Source: Arcicella sp040387735
GTDB lineage: Bacteria; Bacteroidota; Bacteroidia; Cytophagales; Spirosomataceae
Reading direction: 5' to 3'
DNA length: 64,000 nucleotides
Assembly (NCBI GenBank): GCA_040387735.1
Contig: JAZKDE010000002.1
Span: 122,909 to 186,908 of the forward strand
This document shows, in pieces, positions 35,905-44,423 of this stretch. The notes under the pieces are model-generated. The model made no database searches and was not told where the DNA came from. It was given only the letters and a program-made list of their open reading frames with translations. Position 1 is the first letter of the stretch. The number at the start of each line of letters is the position of its first letter. A program made the translations under genes and the position numbers.

Positions 35905-35943
35905 ATTAAAAGATGGCGAATGCTATTCGCCATCTTTTAATTT
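35903..35943 (+). terminator. Terminator of the DEAD-box gene
   Basis: 19-bp perfect arms with a GCT loop; the stem begins inside the stop codon. A-rich and T-rich arms make it bidirectional. Confidence 0.85.
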
Positions 35944-35954
35944 AGAATGATATA

Positions 35955-36011
35955 TTAAGCTTCCCGAAATCACTCCGTTAGGGGCAAACTTTCGGGAAGC
36001 TTAATTTTTTT
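35955..36011. terminator. Second hairpin, TTAAGCTTCCCGAAA arms
   Basis: 15-bp perfect arms around a 20-nt loop, then TTTTTTT on the plus strand. The core CTTCCCGAAA/TTTCGGGAAG is the same family as the palindromes at 57025-57057. It also lies just past the end of the convergent esterase gene. Confidence 0.8.
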
Positions 36012-36936
36012 ATGGCAATTGATACTTCTGAAAAAACTCCCAAATCAAGTCATTCGCATTAATTGCCGTTGAAGGCTCATCAGCAGCTGCACGATTTTTT
36101 ACACCTCCAGGCCATGAATGTCCACCGTCATTGGTAATATAAAATTCGATGCTACTATTATTACAACTCGTCCATTTGGTAACCGAATAATTCGTAAAAT
36201 TTGCAACCGTTTTTGTTGTGGTATTACATCCATTATTCGCAATCCAAGTATTTAAACCATTTTGAACAGGCGGAAAATAGTATCCAAAAATCCCAGTACC
36301 ACCATTGATTGGCACTTTTTCATCTAATTTTGAATGAATCCCTAAAATTGGAACAGGTCTTGAAGGTTTACAAGGCTGAGCTGTCAGAAGTGTTCCTGCA
36401 ACTGGGGCAATGGCAGCAATTTTATTAGAAAGTTCACAAGCTAAACGGTAGGACATCATTGCACCGTTAGACATACCAGTTGCATACACTTTCTTAGCAT
36501 TAATTTTGGGATGCTTCTTCAATAATTCATCAATCAAAAGACTGATAAATTTCACATCATCAATATTTTTCTCGACCGCATAATCGCAACAAGTACCTGC
36601 ATTCCAAGTTCTTGCACCCAAAATACCGTCGCTTTGTACGCCTTCTGGATAGACAATTGCAAATTTGGCACTATTGGCTTTTTCGGTCAGTAAATAATCT
36701 GCTTCCATTTGCGAAGCTTTCCCTCCCCCACCGTGTAAAGCAAGCACCAATGAAAACCCCGTAGATTGATCATAATTAGGAGGTAAATTGAGTAAATAAG
36801 TACGATTTCGTCCATCAACAACCAGACTTCCTTCCACTCGTAAAGTAGTTGCAGAGCTTGGACTTGTCGAATTAAGTTTATTACAGCCAACGACAAAAAT
36901 GGCAAGGCAAAAAATGAATAGGATTAGTTTTTTCAT
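36010..36936 (-). CDS. PHB-depolymerase-family esterase lipoprotein
   Basis: 308 residues with a lipoprotein signal (FVVGCNK). An alpha/beta-hydrolase of the polyhydroxybutyrate depolymerase/LpqC-type esterase family: LVLALHGGGG (oxyanion region), nucleophile elbow GMSNGAM, PVPILGIHSKLDEKVP (Asp), and the late catalytic His in DGGHSWPGG. Four Cys may form disulfides. It probably hydrolyses ester bonds in polymers or hemicellulose (acetyl/feruloyl); substrate not determinable. Confidence 0.9.
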   Translation of the reverse strand: MKKLILFIFCLAIFVVGCNKLNSTSPSSATTLRVEGSLVVDGRNRTYLLNLPPNYDQSTGFSLVLALHGGGGKASQMEADYLLTEKANSAKFAIVYPEGVQSDGILGARTWNAGTCCDYAVEKNIDDVKFISLLIDELLKKHPKINAKKVYATGMSNGAMMSYRLACELSNKIAAIAPVAGTLLTAQPCKPSRPVPILGIHSKLDEKVPINGGTGIFGYYFPPVQNGLNTWIANNGCNTTTKTVANFTNYSVTKWTSCNNSSIEFYITNDGGHSWPGGVKNRAAADEPSTAINANDLIWEFFQKYQLP

Positions 36937-36956
36937 GAGGGTTTAATATGATTTTG

Positions 36957-36974
36957 AGCGAGTTAGACCTCGCT
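36957..36974. repeat. AGCGAG palindrome
   Basis: AGCGAG-TTAGAC-CTCGCT, perfect 6-bp arms, 21 bp upstream of the esterase start. One of the many short palindromes; it could also be an operator. Confidence 0.5.
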
Positions 36975-37085
36975 TTCAACGAAAAGTTTATTCTGGCAAA
37001 AGAACTTTTGTAATTCTGTAAATAGAACTACAAAAAATCAAAACATAAACTAATCCTCAAAACGCACATACTAAAAGCCAAATTG

Positions 37086-37093
37086 TATATTTG
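37086..37093 (+). promoter_or_regulatory. -7 element of upp
   Basis: TATATTTG, TAnnTTTG consensus, 26 bp before the upp start. No -33 match. Confidence 0.45.
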
Positions 37094-37119
37094 TAATCAT
37101 AATCATAAATCTTATCTGT

Positions 37120-37764
37120 ATGTTCGTACTTACTGAAACCAACTCAATAGCCAATCATTTTATTGCAGAATTGCGAGATGTAACTATTCAAAATGACTCC
37201 ATGCGTTTCCGTAAAAATATGGAACGTCTTGGCGAAGTTTTAGCTTATGAAATCTCTAAATCGCTTACATATCAACCCGCAACGGTACAAACTCCTTTAG
37301 CAATTGCCAATACTCATTTATTGAGTCAACAACCTGTTTTGGTGACTATTTTACGAGCGAGTTTGCCTTTTCATCAAGGATTTTTGAATGTTTTTGACAA
37401 AGCAGAAAATGCTTTTATCGGAGCGTATCGTGGTAAACATCGTGCTGATGAGACTTTTGATATAGAAATGGATTATTTGGCAAGTCCCGATTTGAGTGGA
37501 AAAACCATCATATTAATTGACCCGATGTTGGCAACGGGAAAATCACTTTTAAAATCCTACGAAGCATTATTGGCTCACGGAAAACCTGCCCGAACTATCA
37601 TCGTTTCGGCAATTGCTGCCCCCGAAGGCGTTGAATTTCTGCAAGAAAACTTACCAAACATTGAGCTATTTCTTGGCACAATTGACGAAAAACTGAATAG
37701 CAAATTCTATATCGTACCTGGTTTAGGTGATGCAGGTGATTTGGCTTATGGGGAGAAATTATAA
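37120..37764 (+). CDS. upp: Uracil phosphoribosyltransferase
   Basis: 214 residues. Converts uracil and PRPP to UMP (pyrimidine salvage). The PRPP-binding segment IILIDPMLATGKSL, the RASLPFHQGFL segment, and the uracil-binding loop near the C-terminus (YIVPGLGDAGDLAYG) are intact. Full length. Followed by a perfect hairpin repeat and then the helicase gene. Confidence 0.96.
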   Translation: MFVLTETNSIANHFIAELRDVTIQNDSMRFRKNMERLGEVLAYEISKSLTYQPATVQTPLAIANTHLLSQQPVLVTILRASLPFHQGFLNVFDKAENAFIGAYRGKHRADETFDIEMDYLASPDLSGKTIILIDPMLATGKSLLKSYEALLAHGKPARTIIVSAIAAPEGVEFLQENLPNIELFLGTIDEKLNSKFYIVPGLGDAGDLAYGEKL

Positions 37765-37767
37765 AGT

Positions 37768-37817
37768 AACACAGACTTCAGTATGTAAGTATTAAAGTAC
37801 AGACTGAAGTCTGTGTT
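37768..37817. repeat. AACACAGACTTCAGT hairpin
   Basis: 15-bp perfect arms with a 20-nt loop, 3 bp past upp. Related to ACAGACT palindromes at 56960-56975 and 57211-57227. It may serve as the upp terminator although no T-run follows. Confidence 0.7.
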
Positions 37818-37846
37818 GCTTATTCACATACATCTAAAAACAAAAA

Positions 37847-40279
37847 ATGACTCCATCTTTTCAATCAAATTCTCGCCTTGAACTCGCTGACCAGTACGTT
37901 CGTTTTACCAACAAAAATGTATTTCTGACGGGTAAAGCAGGAACTGGCAAAACGACTTTTCTTAAAAATATTAAGGCAAAATCGCCCAAGCGTATTGTTA
38001 TTGTTGCACCTACGGGCGTGGCGGCAATTAATGCAGGAGGCGTGACGATTCACTCGTTTTTCCAGTTATCTTTTGGACCAAATATTCCCGACAATAAACC
38101 CGCCGAAAGAAGAATTAGTAATGAAAAAATCAAAGCGATAAAAGCCATCGACATTTTGGTAATTGACGAAATCAGTATGGTGCGAGCCGACGTTTTGGAT
38201 GCCATTGATGAAGTGCTTCGTCGTTACCGAAACCGAAATTTGCCTTTTGGTGGCGTTCAATTACTCATGATTGGCGACTTACACCAACTTTCGCCCGTGA
38301 TAAAAGAAGAAGAATGGGATTTGCTCCGACCGTATTATCACAGCGTGTATTTCTTTGAAAGTAAGGCACTTGCACAAAGTCAGTTCATTACCATTGAGCT
38401 AACGCACATCTTCCGACAAGCCGATGAACAATTTATCGACCTTCTCAATAAAGTCCGTGATAAGAAATTGGATGCCGAAAGTACCCGCTTGTTGAACTCT
38501 CGCTACATTCCAAATTTTCAATATCCAGAGGACGAAAAATACATCACGCTGACCAGTCACAACAGAGCGGCCGCCAATATCAATGCGATAAAATTGAGTG
38601 AATTGAAGGGAAAAACATACACTTTCACGGCTGAAATCACCGACGATTTTCCCGAAAGTATGTATCCAAACGAACTGAATTTAGAGCTAAAAGTGGGTGC
38701 TCAAGTCATGTTTGTAAAAAATGATTCCAATCTTGAAAAACGCTATTTTAACGGAAAATTAGGAGAAATAACCGACATTGACGACGAATTAATTTGGGTA
38801 AAATGTCCCAATGAAAAAGAATTAATCATTGTTTCAAAAGTCAGTTGGGACAATATCAAATACGTTTTGGACGATTACAAAACCATGCAGGAACATACGA
38901 TTGGCACGTTTAGCCAATTCCCCATCAAAACCGCATGGGCAATTACCATTCACAAAAGTCAAGGATTAACATTTGACAGAGCCATCATTGATGCGGCTTC
39001 GTCATTTGCACACGGGCAAGTTTACGTGGCGTTGAGTCGCTGTAAAACCTTTGAAGGTTTGGTTCTCAGCACGCCCATCACATCCGAAAGCGTAAAATCG
39101 GATAGTACCATTGCCGTTTTTGACCAAGAAGCAGAAAAACAAGATTTATCGAATTTGGCTTTATTGGAAGCAAAAAAACGCACACAAAGCGATTGGATTC
39201 TGGACTTATTCGATTTCAAATTTGTTAAAATCGGCTTACATTATCTTCACCAAAACCTCGAACCAGTCAAAGACCAATTTGCTAGTAGCACTTTTGAAAA
39301 TGTTGCGATAATTTTAGAAAATTATACCGTTGAAATTGATACGATAATTGAAAAATTCAGAAGGCAATTAGAATCTTTGATGGTACAAACTGACTTGCCC
39401 GAAGAAAACGAAGAGTTGCAAGAAAGAATCAAAAAAGGAAGTGTTTACATTGCCAATAAATTACAAGAATCAACTTATAATTTACTAAAAACCATCGACT
39501 TAGCTTGCGATAACAAAGAAACAAGAAATAACATTGCCAAGATTTGGGAACAGAGTTTAAAGAATACTTTTGAGAAATTAATGCTCTTAAAAAGTAACCA
39601 ACAGGGCTTTGATTCAACCATTTATCTAACCACAAAAGCCAATATTTCTCTTGATTTTGAAGCGGAGAAAACACGATTATTCAAAGCCCAAAAGACAACC
39701 GAAACAAACGGGAATAGTACCGATTTATTCAATCAATTGAGAGTTTGGCGAGATAGCGTTGCCAACGACAAAAACATTGAAAAATACATGGTTTTAGCAC
39801 AAAAATCCCTGCAAAGTTTAGCCGATGAAATGCCCCGAAACAAGGCTAATTTAGCTAAAATCAGCGGTTTGGGAAAAATAAAAGTGCAACAATTTGGCGA
39901 TGAAATTTTAGACATCATCAACGAGTTTTGTGAGACAAACGGCATTGAAACGCATAATATTATCAGAGAAACCAAACCCGTCAAAAAAGCCATCGTAAAA
40001 GGTTCAACGCATGAGATGAGTTACAATTATTTCAAAGAAGGCAAAACCATTGCTGAAATTGCTGAAATACGGAATTTGTCCGCTTCCACGATTGAAGGAC
40101 ATCTTGGCGAATTCGTCAAAAAAGGACTTTTGGACGTGAGCGACATCATGGATAAGCAAAAAATTAAAATTATCAGAGAATTTATGTTAGAGAATCCAGA
40201 CTTGAAAGGGTCTGCTTTAAAAGAGGCTTTGGGAGAAGATTATAGCTACGGAGAAATCCGTTTGGTGGGTGCTTCAATC
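37847..40279 (+). CDS. PIF1-like helicase with C-terminal HRDC/HTH-like region, 3' end lost in gap
   Basis: At least 811 residues. N-terminal SF1 helicase: Walker A GKAGTGKTTF, VAPTGVAAINAGG, Walker B LVIDEISMV, GDLHQLSP, HIFRQ, and the late motif AITIHKSQGLTFD plus YVALSRC. Family PIF1/RecD2-like. The C-terminal half is helical with an HRDC-like AKISGLGKIKVQQFGDEIL and then a helix-turn-helix stretch (KEGKTIAEIAEIRNLSASTIEGHL) used by RecQ-like and PIF1-like proteins. The reading frame runs into the 100-N gap, so the true stop is unknown. Confidence 0.9.
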
Positions 40280-40379
40280 NNNNNNNNNNNNNNNNNNNNN
40301 NNNNNNNNNNNNNNNNNNNNNNNNNNNNNNNNNNNNNNNNNNNNNNNNNNNNNNNNNNNNNNNNNNNNNNNNNNNNNNN
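40280..40379. other. Assembly gap (100 N)
   Basis: Exactly 100 N, so probably a placeholder of unknown true length, between the helicase C-terminus and mazG. Confidence 0.95.
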
Positions 40380-40389
40380 CAACAAGAAA

Positions 40390-41208
40390 ATGAACGAAAC
40401 TTTCAATAATTTACCCGAAAAACGCCAGTCACAGTTAATGGCTTTTGACCGCCTGCTAACAATCATGGATGAACTCCGTGAGCAATGTCCGTGGGATAAA
40501 AAACAGACCATCGAAAGTCTAAGACACCTGACGATTGAAGAAACTTACGAGCTTTCGGATGCCATCATGGAAGGCGATATGCAGGAAATCAAGAAAGAAA
40601 TTGGCGATATTATGCTCCATTTGGTGTTTTATTCAAAGATTGCTTCGGAGACAAATACTTTTGATGTAGCCGATGTATTGAATGCCATTTGCGAGAAACT
40701 CATTCACCGTCACCCGCACATATACGGCGATGTGAAGGTAGAAAACGAAGAACAAGTTAAGCAAAATTGGGAAGCCATTAAACTAAAAGAAGGCGGTGGT
40801 AATAAGTCTGTTTTAGGTGGCGTACCTGCTTCGTTACCAGCCTTGGTAAAAGCCATGCGGATTCAAGAAAAAGCCAGAGGTGCGGGCTTTGACTGGGAAG
40901 AAAAATCGCAAGTTTGGGAGAAGGTAGAGGAAGAAATGGAAGAATTCAAAAATGAATTTAATGTGGTAGATAACGAAGCCATCAATGTGGAAAAAGCCGA
41001 AGGAGAATTTGGCGATTTACTGTTTTCATTGGTCAATTATGCCCGTTTTATCAACATCAACGTAGAAACGGCATTGGAACGCACCAATAAAAAATTCATC
41101 AAACGCTTCAATCATTTAGAATCAAGAGCAAAAGAATTAGGCAAAACCCTACCCGAAATGACTTTGGCGGAAATGGATGTGTATTGGGAAGAGGCGAAGC
41201 GGTTGTAG
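40390..41208 (+). CDS. mazG: Nucleoside triphosphate pyrophosphohydrolase
   Basis: 272 residues with two MazG domains: N-terminal CPWDKKQTIESLRHLTIEETYELSDAI and KKEIGDIMLHLVF; C-terminal DWEEKSQVWEKVEEEMEEF and EGEFGDLLFSLVNYARF. It hydrolyses noncanonical and canonical NTPs to NMP and PPi, limiting mutagenic nucleotides. The start lies 10 bp after the gap; translation could begin earlier in the missing bases, though this N-terminus looks normal. Confidence 0.95.
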   Translation: MNETFNNLPEKRQSQLMAFDRLLTIMDELREQCPWDKKQTIESLRHLTIEETYELSDAIMEGDMQEIKKEIGDIMLHLVFYSKIASETNTFDVADVLNAICEKLIHRHPHIYGDVKVENEEQVKQNWEAIKLKEGGGNKSVLGGVPASLPALVKAMRIQEKARGAGFDWEEKSQVWEKVEEEMEEFKNEFNVVDNEAINVEKAEGEFGDLLFSLVNYARFININVETALERTNKKFIKRFNHLESRAKELGKTLPEMTLAEMDVYWEEAKRL

Positions 41209-41237
41209 ATATTGGATTTACTCGTTTAAATGCAACA

Positions 41238-41366
41238 AGAGCCATAGGCTCGACCGATTTTGTAGTAGTAGTGACGGATTTCTAATCCGTCGGAAAACGA
41301 TATTTTTTTCATCAATGGGTTAAAACCCATCGCTATAAAATCGGTCAAGCCTAAGGCTTTTTTACG
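41238..41366. repeat. Nested cruciform element (three-way-junction type)
   Basis: Outer arms of about 27 bp (41239-41264 and 41334-41362) match with a few mismatches. Inside are two independent hairpins: GACGGATT-TCT-AATCCGTC (41273-41290) and ATGGGTT-AA-AACCCAT (41315-41330). No reading frame spans it. A 129-nt folded element between mazG and glpK. Confidence 0.75.
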
Positions 41367-41441
41367 CTCAGTCAGTCGCTCGCATCTTGCCCGCAACCAA
41401 GTTTAACCTTATTTTACAACAACTTATCTTCATAAATTATC

Positions 41442-41468
41442 TTGCCTTAATGATATTTTATATCTTTA
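41442..41468 (+). promoter_or_regulatory. Weak promoter candidate of glpK
   Basis: TTG at 41442 and TATCTTTA at 41461, 28 bp before the start codon. Spacing (16 bp) and last base deviate from the consensus. Confidence 0.3.
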
Positions 41469-41496
41469 CGAATCTATCAATCAAAAACTAAGATTC

Positions 41497-42987
41497 ATGT
41501 ACATCGGCTCAATTGACCAAGGCACAACCAGCACTCGCTTTATTATTTTTGACAAACAAGGAAATCAGATTTCAGTCGGACAAAAGGAACACGCTCAAAT
41601 TTACCCGCACGCAGGTTGGGTAGAACACGATACCGATGAAATTTGGCAAAATACCCAAGAAGTTATCGGTTTGGCATTAGGGAAAGCCAATCTTTCAGTC
41701 AGTGATATTGCCGCTGTGGGCATTACTAATCAAAGAGAAACTACCGTAGTTTGGAATCGTCACACGGGAAAACCCTATTACAATGCCCTCGTTTGGCAAG
41801 ATACTCGGGTCGGAAATATGGTAGCAGAATTAGCTAAAGATGGCGGAGCAGACCGTTTTAGAGCTTCAACGGGTTTGCCTTTGGCAACTTATTTTAGTGG
41901 ATTAAAAATCGTTTGGCTTTTAGAAAACGTTGAAGGTTTACGTGCCGATGCTGAAAAAGGCGATGCTATTTTCGGGAATATGGACACGTTTATTATTTGG
42001 CATTTGACGGGCGGAATTGATGGTGGAATTCACATTACGGACGTAACCAATGCGAGCCGTACCCAATTAATGAACTTAAAAACACTTGCTTGGGACGATG
42101 ACATTCTCGCAACGCTCAACATTCCAAAAGCGATGTTGCCCGAAATAAAATCAAGTAGCGAAATCTACGGAATGGCTCGTGGCGTACTCGCAGGCGTACC
42201 CGTTGCGGGCGACTTGGGCGACCAACAAGCGGCTTTGGTTGGACAAACCTGTTTTGCTCCTGGCGAAGCCAAAAATACTTACGGAACGGGTTGTTTTATG
42301 TTGATGAATACGGGAACAAAAATCACACCTTCTAATTTTGGATTGCTCACAACCGTTGCCTATCAATTTGGAAATGAACCCGTTAATTACGCTTTGGAAG
42401 GCTCTGTTGCCATTACGGGGGCGTTGGTTCAATGGCTTCGGGATAATTTGGGACTCATCGAAAAAAGTTCGGATATTGAGACTTTAGCCAATTCCGTAGA
42501 GGACAATGGCGGATGTTATTTTGTCCCTGCTTTTTCGGGTTTGTACGCTCCGTATTGGAAAGCCGATGCTCGTGGTGTCATTGTAGGTTTGACTCGCTAC
42601 GTCAACAAAGCACACATCGCAAGAGCGGCTTTGGAAGCAACCGCTTTTCAGACTTTAGAGGTTTTGGAAGCAATGGAAAAGGATTCGGAAATTGAAATTT
42701 CATCCTTGCGAGTTGATGGTGGAATGGTGGTTAATGAAACATTAATGCAGTTTCAATCAGACATGGTGGAAGTACCAGTTGTTTGTCCCGCCATGATTGA
42801 AACCACCGCTTTGGGTGCTGCTTACGCCGCAGGTTTGGCAGTTGGTTATTGGAAAGATTTGGAAGATTTAAAACAAAATTGGGGCATCGCTCACACGTGG
42901 CAACCAAATATGGAAGCCGACAAACGCCATAAATTATATCATTACTGGAAAAAAGCAGTAGCCCGTAGTTTTGACTGGGAGGAGTAG
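41497..42987 (+). CDS. glpK: Glycerol kinase
   Basis: 496 residues of the FGGY family. Phosphorylates glycerol to glycerol 3-phosphate. Visible: IGSIDQGTTSTRFIIFD, NQRETTVVWNRHTGKPYYNALVWQDTR, GDLGDQQAALVGQ, NTYGTGCFMLMNTG, and the C-terminal LRVDGGMVVNETLMQFQ. Full length. The likely partner glycerol channel glpF is 1.4 kb downstream on the opposite strand. Confidence 0.97.
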   Translation: MYIGSIDQGTTSTRFIIFDKQGNQISVGQKEHAQIYPHAGWVEHDTDEIWQNTQEVIGLALGKANLSVSDIAAVGITNQRETTVVWNRHTGKPYYNALVWQDTRVGNMVAELAKDGGADRFRASTGLPLATYFSGLKIVWLLENVEGLRADAEKGDAIFGNMDTFIIWHLTGGIDGGIHITDVTNASRTQLMNLKTLAWDDDILATLNIPKAMLPEIKSSSEIYGMARGVLAGVPVAGDLGDQQAALVGQTCFAPGEAKNTYGTGCFMLMNTGTKITPSNFGLLTTVAYQFGNEPVNYALEGSVAITGALVQWLRDNLGLIEKSSDIETLANSVEDNGGCYFVPAFSGLYAPYWKADARGVIVGLTRYVNKAHIARAALEATAFQTLEVLEAMEKDSEIEISSLRVDGGMVVNETLMQFQSDMVEVPVVCPAMIETTALGAAYAAGLAVGYWKDLEDLKQNWGIAHTWQPNMEADKRHKLYHYWKKAVARSFDWEE

Positions 42988-42988
42988 T

Positions 42989-43127
42989 TAGTTGTGAATT
43001 GTGATTTAGTGAATTAGTGACCATTTATTAATTGTGATTTAGTGAATTAGTGATTGTTTAGCGTCCGATAATCACTAAATCACAATTCACTAAATGGAAA
43101 AATCACAATTCACTAAATCACTAAATG
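42989..43127. repeat. TGATTTAGTGAATTAGTGA inverted repeat block
   Basis: The plus-strand words GTGAATTGTGATTTAGTG occur twice in the first half, and their complements twice in the second half (from 43070), making a large palindromic block. The same AGTGAATTGTGA words appear at 14107-14150, 43715-43755, 53943-53975, 54118-54155 and 57992-58010. Confidence 0.75.
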
Positions 43128-43186
43128 AAGATCGAACTATCACAGTCATTTTTGCGTTAAATCTAAACCAATCAAAATAATGAAAT

Positions 43187-43681
43187 ATGTTAATTCCTTT
43201 CGATAAAATGCCCGATTACGCTCGTGTGTGGGTGTATCAAGCCAATAAAAATTTGAGTGAAGCTGAAGTAAATTATATTCAGCAAAACCTTGAAAACCAA
43301 GTCAATCAATGGGCGGCTCACGGGGCGGCTTTAGTAGGTTCGGTACACGTTTTACACAACCGTTTTGTCATTGTGGCCGTTGATGAAATACACAATCAGG
43401 CTTCGGGATGCTCAATTGATGCTTCCACTCGTTGGCTCAAAGATTTAGGAGCAGAAATGAACATTGATTTCTTCGACCGTTCAGTTGCTTTTGTTAATAA
43501 TAACGAAATAAAATCAGTTGAAATGTTGAAAATTAAAGTCTTAGTTTCGGAAGGAATTTTAACACCCGATACCTTGATTTTCAACAATTTAGTCCCAAAT
43601 ATTGGCGAGTTCAAAAACGCTTGGCAAATTTCAGCCGCTAATTCTTGGATGAAGCGATATTTTCAAACAGCAACGGTTTAG
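43187..43681 (+). CDS. Conserved hypothetical protein (often labelled 'ABC transporter ATPase')
   Basis: 164 residues, no Walker motifs. N-terminal PDYARVWVYQANKNLSEAEVNYIQ, centre HNRFVIVAVDEIHNQASGCSIDASTRWLKDL, C-terminal DTLIFNNLVPNIGEF and a final aromatic SWMKRYF. I recall this family as widely conserved in Bacteroidota and misnamed as an ABC ATPase; nothing in the sequence supports that label. Function unknown. Confidence 0.8.
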   Translation: MLIPFDKMPDYARVWVYQANKNLSEAEVNYIQQNLENQVNQWAAHGAALVGSVHVLHNRFVIVAVDEIHNQASGCSIDASTRWLKDLGAEMNIDFFDRSVAFVNNNEIKSVEMLKIKVLVSEGILTPDTLIFNNLVPNIGEFKNAWQISAANSWMKRYFQTATV

Positions 43682-43755
43682 TGGCTCGAAAGTCGATGTT
43701 TGATGTTCGAATAAAAAATCACTAATTCACAATTCACCAACTCACTAAATAAACA

Positions 43756-44241
43756 ATGGCAGAAAGCTTATTAATTCCATCAACAACCATCAGACAAGAA
43801 ATTTATGATAGCTTAGTTCCTCAAATCAAAGCACTTACCGATGGAGAAAGCGATTTGACGGCTAATCTTGCCAATATATCTGCCGCTCTGAAAGAAGCTT
43901 TTGGATTCTTTTGGGTAGGTTTTTATTTGAAAAAGGACAACCAATTAGTTTTAGGGCCTTTTCAAGGACCAATTGCTTGTACCAGAATTAACTTCAATAA
44001 AGGCGTTTGCGGACATTGTTATACGACCAAAGAAGTAGTGATTGTGCCAGACGTAGAGGCATTTCCAGGGCATATTGCTTGTTCGTCAGCCTCAAAATCA
44101 GAAATTGTGTTACCTGCTTTTGACAAAAATGGAGAAGTATTTTTAGTCCTTGATGTAGATTCTGACCAATTAAATGATTTCTCAGAAGTTGATGCCGAAG
44201 GACTTTCAAAGGTTATGCGGATTGTGGAGGGAATGGTTTAA
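43756..44241 (+). CDS. msrC: Free methionine-(R)-sulfoxide reductase (GAF domain)
   Basis: 161 residues of GAF fold. All three catalytic Cys segments of fRMsr are present: IACTRI, GVCGHC, GHIACSSAS, then SEIVLPAF and LDVDSDQLNDF. The enzyme reduces free Met-R-sulfoxide using thioredoxin. The residue after the last Cys is Ser instead of the common Asp, and an extra Cys lies in GVCGHC. Preceded by the AGTGAATTGTGA-type repeat. Confidence 0.93.
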   Translation: MAESLLIPSTTIRQEIYDSLVPQIKALTDGESDLTANLANISAALKEAFGFFWVGFYLKKDNQLVLGPFQGPIACTRINFNKGVCGHCYTTKEVVIVPDVEAFPGHIACSSASKSEIVLPAFDKNGEVFLVLDVDSDQLNDFSEVDAEGLSKVMRIVEGMV

Positions 44242-44259
44242 AAGAAATATTATTTTTTG

Positions 44260-44423
44260 AATTGTAGAGACAAGGTAGTGCCTTGTCTTTTTCTTTTGTG
44301 CAGAATTATAGGAGCAAGACAGTGCCTTGTCTTTTGTGCAGAATTGTAGAGACAAAATACAACCTTGTCTTTTGTACAGAATTATAACCAAAATAAAAAG
44401 CCAAGGCAGTGCCTTGGCTCTAC
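44260..44423. repeat. Array of four degenerate ~38-44 bp hairpin units
   Basis: Units start near 44260, 44304, 44342 and 44380. Each opens AATT(G/A)TA and contains AGACAAGG...CCTTGTCT or its variant AGCCAAGG...CCTTGGCT, and the first three end CTTTTGT(G/A)CAG. Direct tandem arrangement fills the space between msrC and the convergent glpF gene. Related palindrome at 26925-26953. Confidence 0.75.

Noticed and set aside
41238..41366. tRNA or known riboswitch
   Set aside because: No CCA-like end, anticodon arm or T-loop consensus; inner hairpins do not match any riboswitch core I know.
43187..43681. ABC transporter ATPase label
   Set aside because: No Walker A, Walker B or signature motif; the customary database label is not supported.
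44260..44423. CRISPR-like array
   Set aside because: Units are degenerate, adjoin without spacers and carry an internal palindrome; no cas gene nearby.
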